Origin: an uncultured Alphaproteobacteria bacterium
GTDB taxonomy: Bacteria > Pseudomonadota > Alphaproteobacteria > CAAHEQ01 > UBA3637
Length of the DNA: 14,561 nt
Assembly: GCA_947629595.1 (NCBI GenBank)
Contig: CANREI010000021.1
Span: 1-14,561, forward strand
Reading direction: 5' to 3'
In this document: one piece after another, positions 6,391-14,063 of the stretch
How positions within the stretch are numbered: position 1 is the first letter of the stretch
How the letters are laid out: the number at the start of each line of letters is the position of its first letter
Notes under the pieces: model-generated
Told to the model about the DNA's origin: nothing
The model's database searches: none
What the model saw: only the letters and a program-made list of their open reading frames with translations
Position numbers and translations under genes: made by a program

Positions 6391-7560
6391 ATGAAAAAAG
6401 GGTTAAAACTTGTATTAACGGTTTCTTTCATCGGATCGGCTCTGGCGTGTTTTGCCGGTTATGTTTGGCAATATCATTTTCCGCACACGGAACGACGCTA
6501 TTATCCCAACGGACAACTCTATGCGGAAACAACGTATCGGGGAAAAGTGAAAGACGGTATCTCCAAAATATATTATGAAAACGGGCATTTACGTTTGTTC
6601 TTAACATATAAAAATGATCGGTTGAACGGGTTGTTTCAACAATATTATCCGAACGGAAATCTGATGACGGAGTTTGTTCGAACGGGAGATAAAACAGACG
6701 GCACTTTAAAAGAATATTATGAAAACGGTGTTTTAAAATATACGGAGAATTATCAAGATGATATGTTGGAAGGAGAAAGCGTGGAATATTATCCTTCCGG
6801 CAAACCGAAAGAATCTTTTTCCTATCGGCAAAATTTAAAAGAAGGTTGGCATATCGTTTATTTCGAAAACGGTGCAGTTGCTTCGGAAACATTGTTTCAC
6901 AATGATAAAATAAACGGCGAAAAAAGAATTCATTATCCTTCCGGTGCCAAACAGATGTTAATTCCGTTTATCGATAATAAAGTCAACGGAATTGCACAAA
7001 TGTTTTATGAAAACGGTCGTTTACAGGCCGATGTTCCTTATGTGAACGATGAAATTAACGGCACGATGATCGAATATGATGAAAGAGGCAAAGTAATCGG
7101 AAAATATCCGTATATGCATAATCAGCGCGAGGGCGTATCACGTTTATATGATGAAAACGGTATGTTAATGTTAGAAATGCCCTATTTAAAAGGCAAAATT
7201 AACGGCATTGTCGTCGAATATTTTGAAAACGGAGAACCGCACGGTAAAATTCCTTATATCGATAATCAAAAAGAGGGATTGGCACAATTTTTCTATCCCG
7301 ACGGTAAAATTGCCAAAGAAGTTTCGTTTTCAAAAGATAAATTTGAGGGAATCAGCAAAAATTATGATCGAAACGGAATGCTTATGATGGAGGTTTTTTT
7401 CCGAAACAATCAAATTATTGAAGGATTTTCATATCAATCGGGAAAAAAAGAACCGCTTTCCGCGCAAGATCTTGCAAAACTTAAAAATTTACAGCATATT
7501 TTGTTCTATGATAATCGATCTGTCAGTGAACAACTGTTAGACGGTTTAATTGTCCCATAA
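6391..7560 (+). CDS. Membrane-anchored MORN_2-repeat protein
   Basis: I chose the ATG at 6391 because AAGGAG (6381-6386) precedes it by four bases and the candidate promoter lies upstream. An in-frame start at 6313 would sit inside that promoter. The 389-residue product has an N-terminal signal-anchor or signal peptide (about 5-27). Thirteen tandem repeats follow from residue 37 to about 350. The first twelve are exactly 24 residues, with the pattern Y-[YF]-x-N-G-x(13-15)-[NED]-G. This is the MORN_2/YwqK-type repeat (consensus YxNGxLxxxxxYxxGxxxG), which usually forms an elongated beta structure. A short non-repeat tail ends the protein. Envelope location is likely; function is unknown. The 21-base gap to mlaE suggests it is transcribed with the lipid-transport genes and may assist them. 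Confidence 0.85.
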   Translation: MKKGLKLVLTVSFIGSALACFAGYVWQYHFPHTERRYYPNGQLYAETTYRGKVKDGISKIYYENGHLRLFLTYKNDRLNGLFQQYYPNGNLMTEFVRTGDKTDGTLKEYYENGVLKYTENYQDDMLEGESVEYYPSGKPKESFSYRQNLKEGWHIVYFENGAVASETLFHNDKINGEKRIHYPSGAKQMLIPFIDNKVNGIAQMFYENGRLQADVPYVNDEINGTMIEYDERGKVIGKYPYMHNQREGVSRLYDENGMLMLEMPYLKGKINGIVVEYFENGEPHGKIPYIDNQKEGLAQFFYPDGKIAKEVSFSKDKFEGISKNYDRNGMLMMEVFFRNNQIIEGFSYQSGKKEPLSAQDLAKLKNLQHILFYDNRSVSEQLLDGLIVP

Positions 7561-7581
7561 CGGAAAATACGGTGTATCACA

Positions 7582-8694
7582 ATGAAACTTGATTTTCAAA
7601 AACGGCAAAAAACACTCACCATTCTTTTAGAGGGAAATTTTTTGCACTTTGATGCACCCGCGCAAAAAAATGAATTATATGCTTTGGCTCAAAACAGTGC
7701 CGTTCGGGAAATAGCAATTGATGCCCGTTCATTGGGTGAATGGGATTCCTCTTTGGTCGTTGTTTTAATGACGTTAATGCAAACGGCAAAGGCAAGAAAA
7801 ATTGCTTTCAAAACCGCTTCTTTGCCGGCCGATTTAAAACAATTGTTGGAGTTGGCTCTGGCGGTGAATCGGCATCCCGTTCACGATTCAAATCAAACGG
7901 AAGATTTTTTGGAACATATCGGTGATTGGGGATTGGGCTTTATGGCTTCCCTGCATCGCGGACTTGTTTTCTTGGGAAACAGCTTTCATTCCGTCGGACG
8001 TTTTTTTACCGGACAAGCCGTTATGCGCAGTGTTGATTTATGGCAGGCATTGGAAGAATGCGGGCCGAAAGCATTATCGATTGTCGGGTTAATCAGCTTT
8101 ATGGTCGGCCTGATTTTGGCATTTGTCGGCGCCATTCAGCTTAAAACATTCGGGGCGCAGGTTTTTGTGGCCAGTTTGGTTACCATCGGTATGATTCGCA
8201 TTATGGGCGCTATTATGGTCGGCATTATTATGGCCGGTCGAACGGGTGCCTCATATGCGGCAACCATCGGCACCATGCAGGTGAATGAAGAAATTGATGC
8301 TTTAAAAACAATGGGGATTCCCGTTTCCGATTTTTTGGTGTTACCGCGCGTGGTTGCGTTGGTTATCACCATGCCGCTGTTGGTTTTATTGGCAGATTTT
8401 GCGGGTATGTTGGGCGGTGCGTTCGTCGGAACGGCATTACTGGGTATTCCGGCAGAGGAATATTGGAAATACGCGTGGAGTGCTTTCGGATTAACCAACT
8501 TTTTGGTCGGCTTGTTTCACGGTCTTGTTTTCGGGTTTGTCATATCGCTTTGCGGATGTTATTTCGGCGTTTATTGCGGGCGTAATGCCGACAGTGTGGG
8601 TGTAGCCACAACAAATGCCGTTGTTTGGGCCATTGTTTGGATGATTGTTTTAACAGGTGTCATCACATTTTTCTGTGAGGTGGTCGGCGTATGA
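7582..8694 (+). CDS. mlaE: STAS-MlaE fusion, MCE lipid-transport permease
   Basis: The 370-residue protein combines an N-terminal STAS/MlaB-like domain (about 1-105) with an MlaE permease domain (about 145-366) containing five or six hydrophobic helices. The MlaE signature lies at 209-246, including GIIMAGRTGAS, GTMQVNEEIDAL and the TMGI turn. In E. coli the STAS part is the separate protein MlaB; the fused form is known in other Proteobacteria. The product should be the inner-membrane permease of a phospholipid or sterol-like lipid transporter. The ribosome site is weak, so translation may depend on the upstream MORN gene. Its stop overlaps the mlaF start in ATGA. Confidence 0.92.
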   Translation: MKLDFQKRQKTLTILLEGNFLHFDAPAQKNELYALAQNSAVREIAIDARSLGEWDSSLVVVLMTLMQTAKARKIAFKTASLPADLKQLLELALAVNRHPVHDSNQTEDFLEHIGDWGLGFMASLHRGLVFLGNSFHSVGRFFTGQAVMRSVDLWQALEECGPKALSIVGLISFMVGLILAFVGAIQLKTFGAQVFVASLVTIGMIRIMGAIMVGIIMAGRTGASYAATIGTMQVNEEIDALKTMGIPVSDFLVLPRVVALVITMPLLVLLADFAGMLGGAFVGTALLGIPAEEYWKYAWSAFGLTNFLVGLFHGLVFGFVISLCGCYFGVYCGRNADSVGVATTNAVVWAIVWMIVLTGVITFFCEVVGV

Positions 8695-9461
8695 AACAAA
8701 CGGGAAAAAGTGCGATTTCGGTTAAAAATTTAACAATGGGATACGGCTCGTTTATCCTGCAAAAAGAAATGAACTTTGAAGTGAATCCGCATGATATTTT
8801 TATTGTGATGGGAGGCAGCGGTTGCGGTAAAAGCTCGCTTTTACGGGTATTAACGGGATTGGTACCGCCGTTGGCCGGCGGGGTTTGGATTCAAGGCACA
8901 AAGTTTTCGGGGGCTTCGCTTCAAAAGCAAAAAGAAATTATGAAAAACTGCGGTATTTTATATCAAAGCGGTGCGTTGTTCAGCTCAATGACTTTGGCGG
9001 AAAACGTGGCTTTGCCGCTCAAACAATATACGGATTATTCCGAACAAACCGTTCAAGAAATTGTTTCTTTAAAATTAGCCTTGGTCGGATTGGCGGGGTT
9101 TGAAGAATTTTATCCGTCCGAAATCAGCGGCGGTATGAAAAAGCGTGCCGGATTAGCTCGTGCATTGGCATTGGATCCCGATATCGTATATTTTGATGAA
9201 CCTTCCGCCGGATTGGATCCGATCAGCTCGAAACTGCTGGATGATTTAATGAAAAACATCAATCAAAGTTTAGGCACAACGCTTGTGGTGGTCACGCATG
9301 AATTAAGTTCGCTTTTGGATATCGGTACAAACAGCATTTATTTGGATGCCGATACCAAAACAATTATCGGGCGCGGGAAACCGGCAGATTTACTTAAAAA
9401 TCCGCCGAATCAAACAGTTTATGAATTTTTAACGAGAGGAAAGCAAAAAAATGACAGATAA
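8691..9461 (+). CDS. mlaF: MlaF-type ABC transporter ATPase
   Basis: The 256-residue ATPase shows Walker A GGSGCGKSS (41-49), the Q-loop Gln92, an ABC signature in the MlaF form ISGGMKKR (145-152), Walker B IVYFDE (165-170) and the switch His203. The substitution of Met for Gln after SGG is typical of MCE-associated ATPases. It overlaps mlaE by four bases (ATGA) and mlaD by eleven, so the three genes are translationally coupled. It would power the permease MlaE on its cytoplasmic face. Confidence 0.95.
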   Translation: MKQTGKSAISVKNLTMGYGSFILQKEMNFEVNPHDIFIVMGGSGCGKSSLLRVLTGLVPPLAGGVWIQGTKFSGASLQKQKEIMKNCGILYQSGALFSSMTLAENVALPLKQYTDYSEQTVQEIVSLKLALVGLAGFEEFYPSEISGGMKKRAGLARALALDPDIVYFDEPSAGLDPISSKLLDDLMKNINQSLGTTLVVVTHELSSLLDIGTNSIYLDADTKTIIGRGKPADLLKNPPNQTVYEFLTRGKQKNDR

Positions 9462-10299
9462 AGTGCATAAAAAACGAATCGGTTTGTTTTTAGTCATCGG
9501 ATTTATTTGTTTATTCGGGATTATCGGTACCTTTGTCGTGGAAAACATTATGCCGAACAATAATAAGTTGTTTGTTATGTTCTTTCATGAATCGGTCAAA
9601 GGCTTAAATGTCGGCTCTCCGGTGGTGTTAGAGGGGGTAGAAGTCGGAAAAGTCACGCGTATTTCTTTGGAAACAAATCCGAAAACACTCACGTTCAGTA
9701 TTCCCGTTTTTGTGCGCTTTACACAAGATAATCGTACAAATTCCATTTTGAAAACCATGTTTCAAACGCATCACAGTCGCGAAGAAATTATCAACAAGTT
9801 AATTAAAAAAGGCTTGCGGGCGCGATTGGTTACGCAAAACTTTTTAACGGGACAGTTAATGATTGAATTGGTTATGTTACCCGATACGCCCGTTAAACTG
9901 GTTGAAACACCGCAAACAAAAGGATTGATTCAAATTCCGACCGTGTTATCAACCATGGGCGAATTATCCAAAGGCATTCAAGATTTACCGTTAAAAGAAA
10001 TGGTTTATAAGTTTAATAACATTTTGGATATTTTAAGTGAGAGAATACCCGTTATTATGCCGCAGGTGAGTTTGTTGGGCGAAAATTTAAACAAAGCCGT
10101 GCCGGCGTTTGTTAATTTAACGGAACAGTTAGATAAAACGGTTCAAAAAGTGGACGGGCAAATTCCGAAAACGGATCAGACAATCAATCACTTTAACGTT
10201 ACGTTGGATAATATCAGTCGGGCGGCGCGCTCGCTTAAAAATTTAACGGATTATCTGGAAAGGCATCCGGAAGCGCTTTTAAAAGGAAAGGAAAAATAA
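9451..10299 (+). CDS. mlaD: MlaD-type MCE-domain protein
   Basis: The 282-residue protein has one N-terminal transmembrane helix (about 9-31), an MCE domain at about 39-145 and a helical C-terminal tail to residue 282. Within the MCE domain, GLNVGSPVVLEGVEVGKV is the typical start. IKKGLRARLVTQNFLTGQ is the segment seen in PqiB/MlaD-like proteins. MCE proteins form hexameric rings in the periplasm that bind or channel lipids. This single-MCE form with a long helical tail is intermediate between E. coli MlaD and the multi-MCE PqiB, and the paired PqiC-like lipoprotein downstream supports a Pqi-like architecture. Confidence 0.92.
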   Translation: MTDKVHKKRIGLFLVIGFICLFGIIGTFVVENIMPNNNKLFVMFFHESVKGLNVGSPVVLEGVEVGKVTRISLETNPKTLTFSIPVFVRFTQDNRTNSILKTMFQTHHSREEIINKLIKKGLRARLVTQNFLTGQLMIELVMLPDTPVKLVETPQTKGLIQIPTVLSTMGELSKGIQDLPLKEMVYKFNNILDILSERIPVIMPQVSLLGENLNKAVPAFVNLTEQLDKTVQKVDGQIPKTDQTINHFNVTLDNISRAARSLKNLTDYLERHPEALLKGKEK

Positions 10300-10300
10300 A

Positions 10301-10870
10301 ATGAAACGATTTTTGGCATTTGTGGCGGGAATAATGTTATTAAGCGGTTGTATCGGGGGATACAGCCCCATGTCGAAATTTTACACATTGGTCGGTGAAA
10401 CGGATATAACGCCTGTCAGCGAAACAAAAATTTCCGTCGGTGTGTTGCCGGTTCAAATTCCCGATTATTTAAATCGGCCGCAAATTATTTTAAACGGTGT
10501 CGGCAATCAAATGGATTTATCCGAAACAAATCGCTGGATTGATTCACTCACCGATTTGGCGCAAAGTGCCTTGATTTTTGACTTGCAACAAGCTTTGCCG
10601 AAAGCCTTTGTTAAAACAAAGGGATATGATAATGCCAAATATAATCGGTTGGTTCAGGTTGAAGTGGCGCAAATGGACGGTAAAATAAACGGCACGGCAT
10701 TATTGTCCGTTTGGTGGCATGTGCAAAATATGAACGGCCGCGAACTTTATCGCACGCGTTTTGAAGCAACGGCACCGGCAGGTGATTCGTATGAAACCTA
10801 TGCGCAAGCGCAAAGCGAATTGTGGAAACGATTGGCGATTGAAATTGCTTCTTATTTAGCCGGAAAATAA
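10301..10870 (+). CDS. PqiC-type ABC transport auxiliary lipoprotein
   Basis: The 189-residue protein has a lipoprotein signal with lipobox LSGC (Cys17) and a domain of the ABC_trans_aux/PqiC (YmbA) family. The features are SKFYTL after the signal, VGVLPVQIPDYLNRPQI, an N-R-W motif near residue 80, and an alternating strand pattern. It starts one base after the mlaD stop, so it belongs to the same operon. By analogy with PqiC it would sit in the outer membrane and dock the MCE assembly. The match is by motif pattern rather than search. Confidence 0.85.
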   Translation: MKRFLAFVAGIMLLSGCIGGYSPMSKFYTLVGETDITPVSETKISVGVLPVQIPDYLNRPQIILNGVGNQMDLSETNRWIDSLTDLAQSALIFDLQQALPKAFVKTKGYDNAKYNRLVQVEVAQMDGKINGTALLSVWWHVQNMNGRELYRTRFEATAPAGDSYETYAQAQSELWKRLAIEIASYLAGK

Positions 10871-10925
10871 GCGCTCTTGATTTTAACGCTTTTATTTCTT
10901 AACTTCTATGATAAGGAGGCAAAAA

Positions 10926-11105
10926 ATGAAAGCGTGGATTAAAGATATTTTGGATATGTTGGCGGCACTTTTTACCATTATCGTTTCGTTAATGGCGGTC
11001 GGCGGCACATTGGTGGCGTATGAACATGATTTTTTTAAAAAACTCAATCATGTTGTGAATTATTATCATCAGGAAATTAAGAATATCGAGGAAAAAGATT
11101 TATAA
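10926..11105 (+). CDS. 59-residue single-pass membrane protein, unknown function
   Basis: I chose the ATG at 10926, which has a perfect AAGGAGG (10913-10919) six bases upstream. The in-frame ATG at 10908 lacks one. The protein has a hydrophobic helix at about 10-32 and a charged C-terminus (34-59) with several His and Tyr residues. The strong ribosome site and its position behind the lipid-transport operon suggest a real gene, possibly read through from that operon. I do not recognise the family. Confidence 0.65.
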   Translation: MKAWIKDILDMLAALFTIIVSLMAVGGTLVAYEHDFFKKLNHVVNYYHQEIKNIEEKDL

Positions 11106-11118
11106 ATTGAAATAACGC

Positions 11119-11147
11119 TTGCCATTAACCGACTTTTATGATAGAAT
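11119..11147 (+). promoter_or_regulatory. Promoter of the HNH gene
   Basis: TTGCCA (11119-11124) and TAGAAT (11142-11147) are separated by 17 bases, each matching five of six consensus positions. Transcription would start near 11154, just before the ribosome site AAGGA (11156-11160). This supports the gene start at 11168. Confidence 0.55.
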
Positions 11148-11167
11148 GCAAAAATAAGGATACAATA

Positions 11168-11923
11168 ATGCTCTATCAAAAAAGTCTCAATGATAAAACA
11201 GCTTTTTGGGAAACCAATTTTACATTTGACGGAAAGTGGCAAAAACTTCAACGACGTTCGGAAAGTGAAATTGCATCGAAGCGCAAGTTTTTTTGTTTTG
11301 TTCGAAGAAAGTTTATCAGAAAATGCGCACAAAACGGATTATTGAATCATATTTTCACGAAAGAGCAAATCAAAAAAGCCTTAAAAGGAAATTTACCCGA
11401 CAATTATGATGTTCATCACATTTTACCGATTTCTTTGGGCGGACAGAACAGGCCGAATAATTTATGCATTATTCATAAAATGGTGCATCATGCTTTGCAT
11501 CAGCGCTATTGGGATATTATCAGAGATAATTGGGATACGCAACAAAATCCGCTGGCCTATGTTTTTGTGCCGACGAATTTAAAAATCATCAGCGATCAAG
11601 GTGCCTCTTTGTTTTTTTCGTCCGCAGATATTTTTAAAATCAAAAAAGAATATAAAAAGCGTTTAAAAATCAGTGCGTTCCATGCCAAGCAAAAAGCTGC
11701 CTTACAACAAAAAACAAAAAATCATGCGCGCGTATCGGATCAGGCCTTGCAAAAGAAATATCAGCAGAATAAAGCTGTTGTGCTTAAAAATAAAAAATTA
11801 AAAAAACAACAAAGTCGGTCGGATGTTTCCGCACATAAAACAACGCCCGTTCAACCGAAAGAAAAATATCATCGCCCGACATATAAACGATATCAGCAAT
11901 GGTATCGGGAAGAAGAACGTTAA
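11168..11923 (+). CDS. Stand-alone HNH endonuclease-like protein
   Basis: The 251-residue protein has an HNH-type nuclease core at about 80-112. His83-His84 lie in DVHHILPISLGG, Asn97-Asn98 in RPNNL, and His103, His107 and His108 follow in a short helix. This is the beta-beta-alpha metal fold used by HNH homing, restriction and colicin-type nucleases. Residues 155-251 are strongly basic and rich in Lys, Gln and Arg, probably a nucleic-acid-binding or disordered tail. I chose the ATG at 11168, which has AAGGA seven bases upstream; the in-frame ATG at 11138 lies before the predicted transcription start. No methylase, phage or toxin-immunity partner is adjacent. Its role is unknown. Confidence 0.75.
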   Translation: MLYQKSLNDKTAFWETNFTFDGKWQKLQRRSESEIASKRKFFCFVRRKFIRKCAQNGLLNHIFTKEQIKKALKGNLPDNYDVHHILPISLGGQNRPNNLCIIHKMVHHALHQRYWDIIRDNWDTQQNPLAYVFVPTNLKIISDQGASLFFSSADIFKIKKEYKKRLKISAFHAKQKAALQQKTKNHARVSDQALQKKYQQNKAVVLKNKKLKKQQSRSDVSAHKTTPVQPKEKYHRPTYKRYQQWYREEER

Positions 11924-11930
11924 TTTTATT

Positions 11931-11958
11931 TTGACATTTTCACAAAAAAATGTATAAT
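11931..11958 (+). promoter_or_regulatory. Strong promoter of thrS
   Basis: TTGACA (11931-11936) and TATAAT (11953-11958) are both perfect consensus hexamers separated by 16 bases. The -35 box begins eight bases after the HNH stop codon. Transcription should start near 11965, which makes a leader of about 47 bases. Confidence 0.8.
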
Positions 11959-11964
11959 GAAAAA

Positions 11965-11990
11965 TCTGCTTCATCAATGTGAAAAGCAGA
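11965..11990 (+). promoter_or_regulatory. Leader hairpin of thrS
   Basis: TCTGCTT (11965-11971) pairs perfectly with AAGCAGA (11984-11990) around a 12-base loop that contains TGT. It begins at the expected transcription start and ends ten bases before the ribosome site. It could stabilise the mRNA or act as an operator. E. coli ThrRS represses its own mRNA through tRNA-like leader stems, but a similar role here is only suggested. Confidence 0.4.
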
Positions 11991-12011
11991 AAATGTATAG
12001 AAAGGAAAAGA

Positions 12012-13943
12012 ATGGAAATGATAGAAATTACTTTACCGGATGAATCGAAATTATCATTTAATGCCGGAATCAATGCAGCCGATGTGGCTCGAAAAATCAG
12101 TGAAGGTTTGGCAAAAAATGCCGTTGCCGCCAAGGTTAACGGCGTATTGACCGATTTAACAACACCCATCAATGAAAATGCAACACTTTCCATTCTCACA
12201 AGCAAAAACGAAGAAGCATTAAGCATCTTGCGTCATACGGCGGCACATATTTTGGCGCATGCCGTCACCCGTTTGTATCCGCAAGCGCAGGTAACCATCG
12301 GTCCTGCCATTGAAAACGGTTTTTATTATGACTTTTTCGGAATTATTGTGCGTGAAGCCGATTTACCGAAAATTGAAGCGGAAATGCAAAAAATTGTCTC
12401 TGCCGATTATCCGATTACGCGTCGGGTTGTTTCGCGAGCGGAAGCAGCGCGTATTTTTACCGATCGGAACGAAAAATATAAGCTGGAAATTTTAAATGAT
12501 ATGCCGGCGGAAATAACCGAAGTATCGCTTTATCAACAAGATGATTATATTGAGCTTTGTCGCGGGCCGCATTTGCCCTCGACAGGAAAGTTGGGCAAAG
12601 CGTTTCAATTAACGAAAGTGGCAGCAGCCTATTGGCGGGGCGACAGCACGCGCGAATCATTGCAACGCATTTACGGCACGGCGTTTTTCTCGGAAAAAGA
12701 CTTAAAAGCCTATTTCACCATGTTGGAGGAAGCCGAAAAACGCGATCACCGCAAACTGGGCAAGGAAATGGATTTATTCCATTTTGAAGAATATGCGCCC
12801 GGTGATGTTTTTTGGCACGAGCGCGGGTGGACATTCTTCCAAACGCTGATTGAATATATGCGCAAGCGTCAAAAAGCGGTGGGTTATGAAGAAGTCAACA
12901 CGCCGCAAATTATGAATCGCGTGTTATGGGAAACATCGGGGCATTGGAAGTGGTATAAAGATAATATGTTCACAACCACGATTGAAGAAAAAGAATTTGC
13001 CATTAAACCGATGAATTGCCCGGGGTCGGTGTTAATTTTCAAGCAAGGCATTACCAGTTATCGTGATTTACCGCGCTATATCGGCGAATTCGGTCGGGTT
13101 CATCGGTATGAAGCATCAGGCGCGTTGCACGGGTTGTTACGTGTTCGGGCGTTTACGCAAGATGATGCGCATATTTTCTGCACACCCGAGCAATTAAAAA
13201 CCGAATTGCAAAAAGTGGTACAATTAATGGTCAGCATTTATAAAGATTTCGGCTTAACCGATATGACCATTAAATTATCCACGCGACCGGCCGAACGAAT
13301 CGGAAGCGATGAAATTTGGGATTTGTTGGAAGGCGCGTTGGCCGATTCGTTAACGGAAATCGGATATAAATATACGCTCAATCCGGGCGACGGCGCATTT
13401 TACGGGCCGAAACTTGACTTTAAGTTCCGTGATGCCATCGGACGGGAGTGGCAATTAGGAACGTTGCAGGCCGATTTAAACTTGCCCGAACGGTTTGATA
13501 TATCCTATATCGGGGAAGACGGTGAAAAACATCGGCCGATTATGCTTCATCGGGCTTTGTTCGGCTCGTTAGAGCGCTTTACGGGTGTGTTTTTGGAAAA
13601 CACGGCCGGACATTTGCCGTTTTGGTTGGCACCGGTACAAGCGGTTGTTTTGCCGATTACCGATGAACAGGCGGAATATGCGCATGAAATTAAACATAAA
13701 TTATCGGTGGCGGGCATTCGCGTGATTGAAGATTGTCGCAACGAAAAAATCAGTTACAAAGTGCGCGAACATTCATTAACAAAAATACCGGTTCAACTGG
13801 TTGTCGGCAAAAAAGAAATGGCCGATCAAACGGTTACCGTTCGGCGGTTAGGGTCTGACAAGCAGGAGGTTTTACCGCTTCAAGAGGCCATTCGGCAATT
13901 TAAGCTGGAAGCGCGTATGCCGAGCATTGAATACGAAGATTAA
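12012..13943 (+). CDS. thrS: Threonyl-tRNA synthetase
   Basis: The 643-residue class II enzyme charges tRNA-Thr. It has a TGS domain (about 1-63), an editing/SAD domain (about 65-225) with His75, His79, Cys183 and His187, a catalytic core (about 245-540) and an anticodon-binding domain (about 542-640). The zinc ligands are Cys336, His387 and His513. Motif 2 surrounds FGRVHRYE and motif 3 is GSLERF. E. coli ThrS is 642 residues, so the protein is full length. AAGGA at 12002-12006 lies five bases before the ATG at 12012. The next ATG at 12018 gives numbering that matches E. coli at all three zinc ligands and is an equally plausible start. The GTG-initiated extension from 11979 runs into the leader hairpin and is unlikely. 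Confidence 0.97.
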   Translation: MEMIEITLPDESKLSFNAGINAADVARKISEGLAKNAVAAKVNGVLTDLTTPINENATLSILTSKNEEALSILRHTAAHILAHAVTRLYPQAQVTIGPAIENGFYYDFFGIIVREADLPKIEAEMQKIVSADYPITRRVVSRAEAARIFTDRNEKYKLEILNDMPAEITEVSLYQQDDYIELCRGPHLPSTGKLGKAFQLTKVAAAYWRGDSTRESLQRIYGTAFFSEKDLKAYFTMLEEAEKRDHRKLGKEMDLFHFEEYAPGDVFWHERGWTFFQTLIEYMRKRQKAVGYEEVNTPQIMNRVLWETSGHWKWYKDNMFTTTIEEKEFAIKPMNCPGSVLIFKQGITSYRDLPRYIGEFGRVHRYEASGALHGLLRVRAFTQDDAHIFCTPEQLKTELQKVVQLMVSIYKDFGLTDMTIKLSTRPAERIGSDEIWDLLEGALADSLTEIGYKYTLNPGDGAFYGPKLDFKFRDAIGREWQLGTLQADLNLPERFDISYIGEDGEKHRPIMLHRALFGSLERFTGVFLENTAGHLPFWLAPVQAVVLPITDEQAEYAHEIKHKLSVAGIRVIEDCRNEKISYKVREHSLTKIPVQLVVGKKEMADQTVTVRRLGSDKQEVLPLQEAIRQFKLEARMPSIEYED

Positions 13944-13970
13944 CTTTGTGTTTTTCTTAAAATAAAAAAG

Positions 13971-14003
13971 CGAATCCGATTTTTAAATCGGATTCGGTTT
14001 TTT
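13971..14003. terminator. Bidirectional intrinsic terminator
   Basis: CGAATCCGATTT (13971-13982) is the exact reverse complement of AAATCGGATTCG (13985-13996), giving a stem of at least ten pairs. Six T residues follow on the plus strand (13998-14003). An A-rich stretch precedes the stem (13959-13970), so the minus-strand transcript also ends in U-runs. It serves thrS and the convergent pilin-like gene. Confidence 0.9.
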
Positions 14004-14063
14004 ATTTGGTGTAACGAAATTAAAAGGATTGAAATTTTAAATTTTCGATACCTGCCGATAAGC

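Noticed and set aside
11138..11167. Upstream start of the HNH protein
   Set aside because: The ATG at 11138 lies between the -35 and -10 boxes of the likely promoter and lacks a ribosome site, whereas the ATG at 11168 has one.
11979..12011. GTG start extending ThrRS by eleven residues
   Set aside because: It falls in the leader hairpin, has no ribosome site, and the TGS domain is already complete from 12012 or 12018.
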